A stretch of 17,714 bases of DNA from Planctomycetaceae bacterium (GTDB lineage: Bacteria > Planctomycetota > Planctomycetia > Pirellulales > Thermoguttaceae), in the NCBI GenBank assembly GCA_031287585.1, contig JAITST010000420.1, positions 1 through 17,714 on the forward strand. The letters run 5' to 3'. Below, in pieces: positions 14,994 through 17,714 of this stretch. Position 1 is the first letter of the stretch; the number at the start of each line of letters is the position of its first letter. Under the pieces are notes generated by a model. The model was not told the DNA's origin. It saw only the letters and a list, made by a program, of their open reading frames with translations, and did not search any database. The translations under genes and the position numbers were made by a program.

Positions 14994-16499
14994 TTGACCA
15001 ACAAAAAACCGTCAACATTCTACACCTACGCCCAAGCCAGCCGGCTTGTCGCGGAAGAGGACTTGCGCGGCGCGTGGGAAACTGTCAGCACGCAAACCGG
15101 TCGTCCGTTGCGTTACGCCGAAACAAACGACATTCAAACATCAACAAACGAACTCAACGACATCGACAAAAAGGAAAATAAAATCCAACTCGAAGATGCT
15201 GACTATCGCTTGGCGGGCGAGTTAATCGTTCGCGGCAACATTAACGTCTGGCAAGCGTCGCAGTTGTTGGCAGGTCGTACCCGCTTCACACTCGGTAACT
15301 ACTTAATCGTTGACTCAATCGGTCAAGGCGGCTACGGTCAAGTCTTTCTCGGACGCGAAAAAACAAAACCGCAAAAGCAAATTTCTAATGACCAACCTGA
15401 AAAATTCTACGCTGTAAAAGTATTGCCGCGAAAACGCGCGACATCGGAATTGATAGCACGCTTTGAACACGAAATCGCGATTCAACAAGGTATCGAACAT
15501 TGTAACATTGTCCGCTTTGAAACGTCCGGTCACGATGGTAACGTCAACTTTATGGTGAACGAATACGTTGACGGCGGCGACTTAAGACGCTGGCTACGTG
15601 AAGTTCCGTTATTCCGGTACGATGTCGCTGCATCAATAATAATGCAAACGGCGGCGGGGCTCGCGTACTTACATCTGTTTGGTATTGTCCACCGTGACAT
15701 CAAACCGTCAAACATCCTCTTCTCATCCGACGGCATAATCAAACTAGCGGACTTGGGCTTAGCGGTTTACCAAAACTCAAACGTAGCCGCCGAACTTGAA
15801 ACGTTCGGAACCGTCAACAACACTGGCGACACAACCGCACCATCCGGTTTGTTTGAAGAGAGATTAGAGCGAACAGGTTTACTCGGCAAAGTAGCGGGTA
15901 CAATAGACTACATAGCCCCCGACCAACTCCGCGACCCGCACAGTCCGTCGCCGCTCTGGGACATCTATTCGCTTGGTTGCGTTTTCTATCAACTGGTGAC
16001 AGGACAAGTACCGTTTCCCTACGGCGATATGCACCAAAAATTCCGCGAACATTTACAACAACCGCCGAAAGACCCAAGGGCATTCAACGCGCAACTCTCG
16101 TCGGACATCGCATGTCTGATAATGAAAATGTTGGCGAAGGAACCGGAAAATAGAGTCCAATCAGCATTCGAGGTGGTTGAGCGTTTGACTCCATGGTCGT
16201 CTCCGCAAGGAATACAAGGACTATTCAAAACACAAGCCGAACTAGACAAAATAATAGACCAGGTAACAACACAACCAATAAATCTGGAAGCAATCCAGCC
16301 GCCGCCGCTACCGTTCCAACCAACCCAACAAACAAACACAATAATAATTTCCGACAACCTCCCGCCAATACTAATCCCGCCAAACAAAACAACCCACCCC
16401 GTCCCGAAACAGGGCTGTATGCAACTAATTATGCTGGAAACAATACTGGCATTAACAACAGCATTGACGGCAATATTCGCGGCAATAAAATTTTGGTAA
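14994..16499 (+). CDS. Hanks-type Ser/Thr protein kinase, planctomycete Pkn type, C-terminal membrane anchor
   Basis: 501 residues from TTG 14994; no ATG occurs in frame before residue 188, so TTG is the only sensible start. The N-terminal 'NVWQASQLLAGRTRFTLGNYLIVDSIG' lead-in is a planctomycete kinase signature. Kinase motifs are complete: glycine loop 'IGQGGYGQVFLG' (109-120), ATP lysine K142 in 'YAVKVL', 'HRDIKPSN' (233-240, catalytic D235), 'DLG' in place of DFG (253-255), 'AGTIDYIAPD' (301-310, D for the usual E of APE) and 'WDIYSLGC' (322-329). After residue 400 comes a Pro/Thr/Asn-rich linker (about 428-474), then one hydrophobic helix (477-499) ending the protein. So the kinase domain is cytoplasmic and tail-anchored, with no external sensor domain. 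It phosphorylates unknown partners; no adjacent phosphatase is seen. Shares no obvious operon. Confidence 0.93.
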   Translation: MTNKKPSTFYTYAQASRLVAEEDLRGAWETVSTQTGRPLRYAETNDIQTSTNELNDIDKKENKIQLEDADYRLAGELIVRGNINVWQASQLLAGRTRFTLGNYLIVDSIGQGGYGQVFLGREKTKPQKQISNDQPEKFYAVKVLPRKRATSELIARFEHEIAIQQGIEHCNIVRFETSGHDGNVNFMVNEYVDGGDLRRWLREVPLFRYDVAASIIMQTAAGLAYLHLFGIVHRDIKPSNILFSSDGIIKLADLGLAVYQNSNVAAELETFGTVNNTGDTTAPSGLFEERLERTGLLGKVAGTIDYIAPDQLRDPHSPSPLWDIYSLGCVFYQLVTGQVPFPYGDMHQKFREHLQQPPKDPRAFNAQLSSDIACLIMKMLAKEPENRVQSAFEVVERLTPWSSPQGIQGLFKTQAELDKIIDQVTTQPINLEAIQPPPLPFQPTQQTNTIIISDNLPPILIPPNKTTHPVPKQGCMQLIMLETILALTTALTAIFAAIKFW

Positions 16500-16520
16500 A
16501 CAATATCTGTAAACGTTACT

Positions 16521-16546
16521 CATCCGTCGGATTTATCCGACGGGTG
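16521..16546. terminator. hairpin after the kinase gene
   Basis: CATCCGTCGGA (16521-16531) pairs with TCCGACGGGTG (16536-16546) over 11 bp including one G-U pair, with a TTTA loop. It begins 21 bases after the kinase stop. No T-run follows, so termination is possible but not certain. Confidence 0.45.
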
Positions 16547-16583
16547 ATAATGTGCGCACGCCGATTGCAAAGTCGTTGTTCAC

Positions 16584-16636
16584 AGATAGTTAAGGATAGT
16601 TTTTTGTATTCTATCCTTTCCTACCCTTAACTATCT
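16584..16636. repeat. imperfect inverted repeat with nested alternative hairpin
   Basis: Outer arms AGATAGTTAAGGATA (16584-16598) and TACCCTTAACTATCT (16622-16636) pair with one mismatch. Inside, AGGATAG (16593-16599) can instead pair with CTATCCT (16611-16617) across a T-rich loop. It marks the left boundary of the decayed transposase region. It could be a terminator or a leftover mobile-element end. Confidence 0.45.
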
Positions 16637-16702
16637 CTGTACTTTCCAAATTTTACCCTTGCAAAAAAGCGAGTATTCGTCGTAAGATGTAAACAAACAA
16701 CA

Positions 16703-17590
16703 GACCTTCACTCCAACCCCCATTTCCGGCATTCGTGGGTTGTGATTTGTCTCGTTCTCGAATATCCGTTTTGGGGTAGCGTATCATTTCCGATCGCTTG
16801 CGAACTTTATCTGCGGCAAGATGCCATTGATAGGTTGAAAGGCAAATACAAAACGCTGCAGTTCTCGCCGAAAACAGAAGTGCTTGTCAAGATGTTCAAT
16901 CGTTTGAAGCCGTATTTTGCGGGCTTTGACAAGCGTATCGAGTTAATCGTTGACGGCGGCTATACAAAGAAAAGTGTTCTCGTTCTGTTGAGCCAAGAGG
17001 AAAATATTTGCGTAATTACCCGCGTAAGAAAAGATGCGAAGTTGTTCGATTTACCTCCGCCACGTGAGAAAGGTCAACGCAGCAGACCGAATCTGAAAAG
17101 CGATAAGATTTGTATGAACTTATAGGCTTCACATAAGCAAGGTTGGCAGGAAGTGGAATGTCAGTTATACAATAAGAGAGTCACAAAGACGTGTAAAATG
17201 TTTGTTGCAGTGAGTGAGATGACGGTATACAAACCGGTGAGGATTATGATTATTAAGGAAGCCAATGGTTGGATTCCGCTGTTGTCAACGGTCATCAGTC
17301 TGACTGCACGTGAAATCATCGAACGTTATGGAGTTCGTTTTGGTATCGAAGAGGTTTTTAAGGACTTGAAGGAAGTGTGGTGTTGGGGCAAGCAGGAAGT
17401 TCGGAAATTGAACAGCAGCAAGGCGGTAACAATGATGAATATGACGATGTACTGTTTGACTGAATTGGTATGTTGGAATGTTCCGACGAAGGAAATCGTT
17501 GACCGCAGTGCAAGCCCGTGGGACGACGGCGAACGGCGAGCGAGTCATCGGGATAAGCGTAAGTATTTGCAAAGATTGGCGTTAGAATAA
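16703..17590 (+). pseudogene. decayed DDE transposase (IS701/IS4-like), N-terminus missing, one in-frame TAG
   Basis: One reading frame runs through the region. Segments 'HSWVVICLVLEYPFWGSVSFPI', 'ELIVDGGYTKKSVL' (second catalytic Asp), 'VITRVRKDAKLFDLPPPR', then after the stop 'WQEVECQLYNKRVTKT', 'FGIEEVFKDLKEVWCWG' (catalytic Glu) and 'VDRSASPWDD' follow the order of this common transposase family. TAG at 17123-17125 breaks it; the homology resumes in the same frame with 'ASHKQGWQEVE', so this is a point nonsense change and not a frameshift. The N-terminal part with the DNA-binding region and first catalytic Asp is absent, although the frame is open back to 16631. No GTG or ATG start is meaningful. 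The element cannot transpose by itself. Confidence 0.85.
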
Positions 17591-17596
17591 TTAAAG

Positions 17597-17611
17597 GGCA
17601 CCTCTAATAAC
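17597..17611. repeat. possible right end of the insertion sequence
   Basis: AGGGCACCTCTAATA begins a few bases after the transposase stop and looks like an IS terminus. The matching left end was searched for by eye upstream of 16700 and not found, in keeping with a deletion of the element's left part. Confidence 0.25.
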
Positions 17612-17640
17612 TTGCTTCAATTTTGACTCCTTGCTATAAT
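17612..17640 (+). promoter_or_regulatory. sigma70-like promoter at the right edge
   Basis: TTGCTT (17612-17617), 17-bp spacer, perfect TATAAT (17635-17640). Transcription would begin near 17647 and run out of the window. Confidence 0.55.
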
Positions 17641-17676
17641 GAAAGTCGTTTTTAATTTTATCAACGCCTATTTTTC

Positions 17677-17714
17677 ATGATAATTACGATGCAACCGAAT
17701 TTAATTTCCGCCGA
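17677..17714 (+). CDS. possible start of a gene leaving the window
   Basis: ATG 17677 (or ATG 17689, same frame) opens a frame reading MIITMQPNLISA to the window end, about 30 bases after the expected transcription start of the promoter at 17612-17640. Twelve codons do not allow any functional call and the frame could close just outside. Confidence 0.25.
   Translation, partial: MIITMQPNLISA

Noticed and set aside
14796..16499. A single secreted kinase made by read-through of the TAA at 14988-14990
   Set aside because: A signal peptide before a cytoplasmic kinase with its own C-terminal anchor makes no topological sense, and no recoding signal is seen around the stop.
16193..16630. 145-codon frame overlapping the kinase's 3' end
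   Set aside because: Asn/Thr/Pro-rich sequence is the out-of-frame reading of the kinase linker; no start signal or domain is visible.
1..17714. CRISPR array, tRNA, rRNA, or a multi-gene defence system
   Set aside because: No regularly spaced repeats, no cloverleaf or rRNA-like stretch, and no combination of nuclease, helicase or toxin-antitoxin genes beyond the Rpn proteins were seen.

Overview
The window most likely comes from a planctomycete of moderate GC, perhaps one living on plant or animal glycans in a gut-like or anoxic habitat. The best evidence is the Ser/Thr kinase at 14994-16499. Its pre-kinase segment ('WQASQLLAGR...FTLGNY...IGQGGYG') is the arrangement typical of planctomycete Pkn proteins. 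Large secreted glycan-active proteins, genes mostly without Shine-Dalgarno sites, and Rpn-type nuclease genes and remnants fit this, but Verrucomicrobiota or Lentisphaerota are not excluded from one window.

Layout. Positions 3-3068 (+) hold a GH106-like alpha-L-rhamnosidase cut by the left edge, followed by an orphan tail of an Rpn-type protein (3173-3529). A squalene/phytoene synthase (3638-4660, +) converges on aroB. A minus-strand series then runs from 11371 down to 4744, in transcription order: PaaK/CapK-like adenylate-forming ligase, lysine 2,3-aminomutase (KamA), DUF721/DciA-like protein, membrane sulfatase-like protein, aroB. Sigma70-like promoters are readable before the ligase and before the sulfatase-like gene.

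The 366-bp divergent region 11372-11737 holds a promoter for each direction and, between them, a MITE-like palindromic element with ~33-bp inverted ends bracketed by a 10-bp direct repeat. On the + strand follow a secreted right-handed beta-helix protein (11738-13819), an intact Rpn-family nuclease (13938-14774) bracketed by a 51-bp direct repeat that is a remnant of its own 3' end, a small secreted ORF that looks like the start of a 5'-nucleotidase, the kinase, and a decayed DDE transposase with a missing N-terminus and one in-frame TAG. A consensus-like promoter at the right edge probably serves a gene that leaves the window.

How the genes work together. The rhamnosidase-like and beta-helix proteins fit extracellular polysaccharide breakdown. 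The ligase and KamA are close enough to be one transcription unit, and KamA keeps both aspartates that select lysine, so a beta-lysine route is a reasonable guess. aroB (shikimate pathway) and the squalene synthase (hopanoid/isoprenoid pathway) are housekeeping biosynthesis. The right third is a mobile-DNA scar zone with Rpn copies, a truncated gene and a dead IS. I found no CRISPR array, tRNA, rRNA or recognisable defence island. The most unusual signals are the MITE-like palindrome in the divergent promoter region, a 5-bp microsatellite inside the sulfatase-like gene that could switch its C-terminus, and the Rpn duplication scar.
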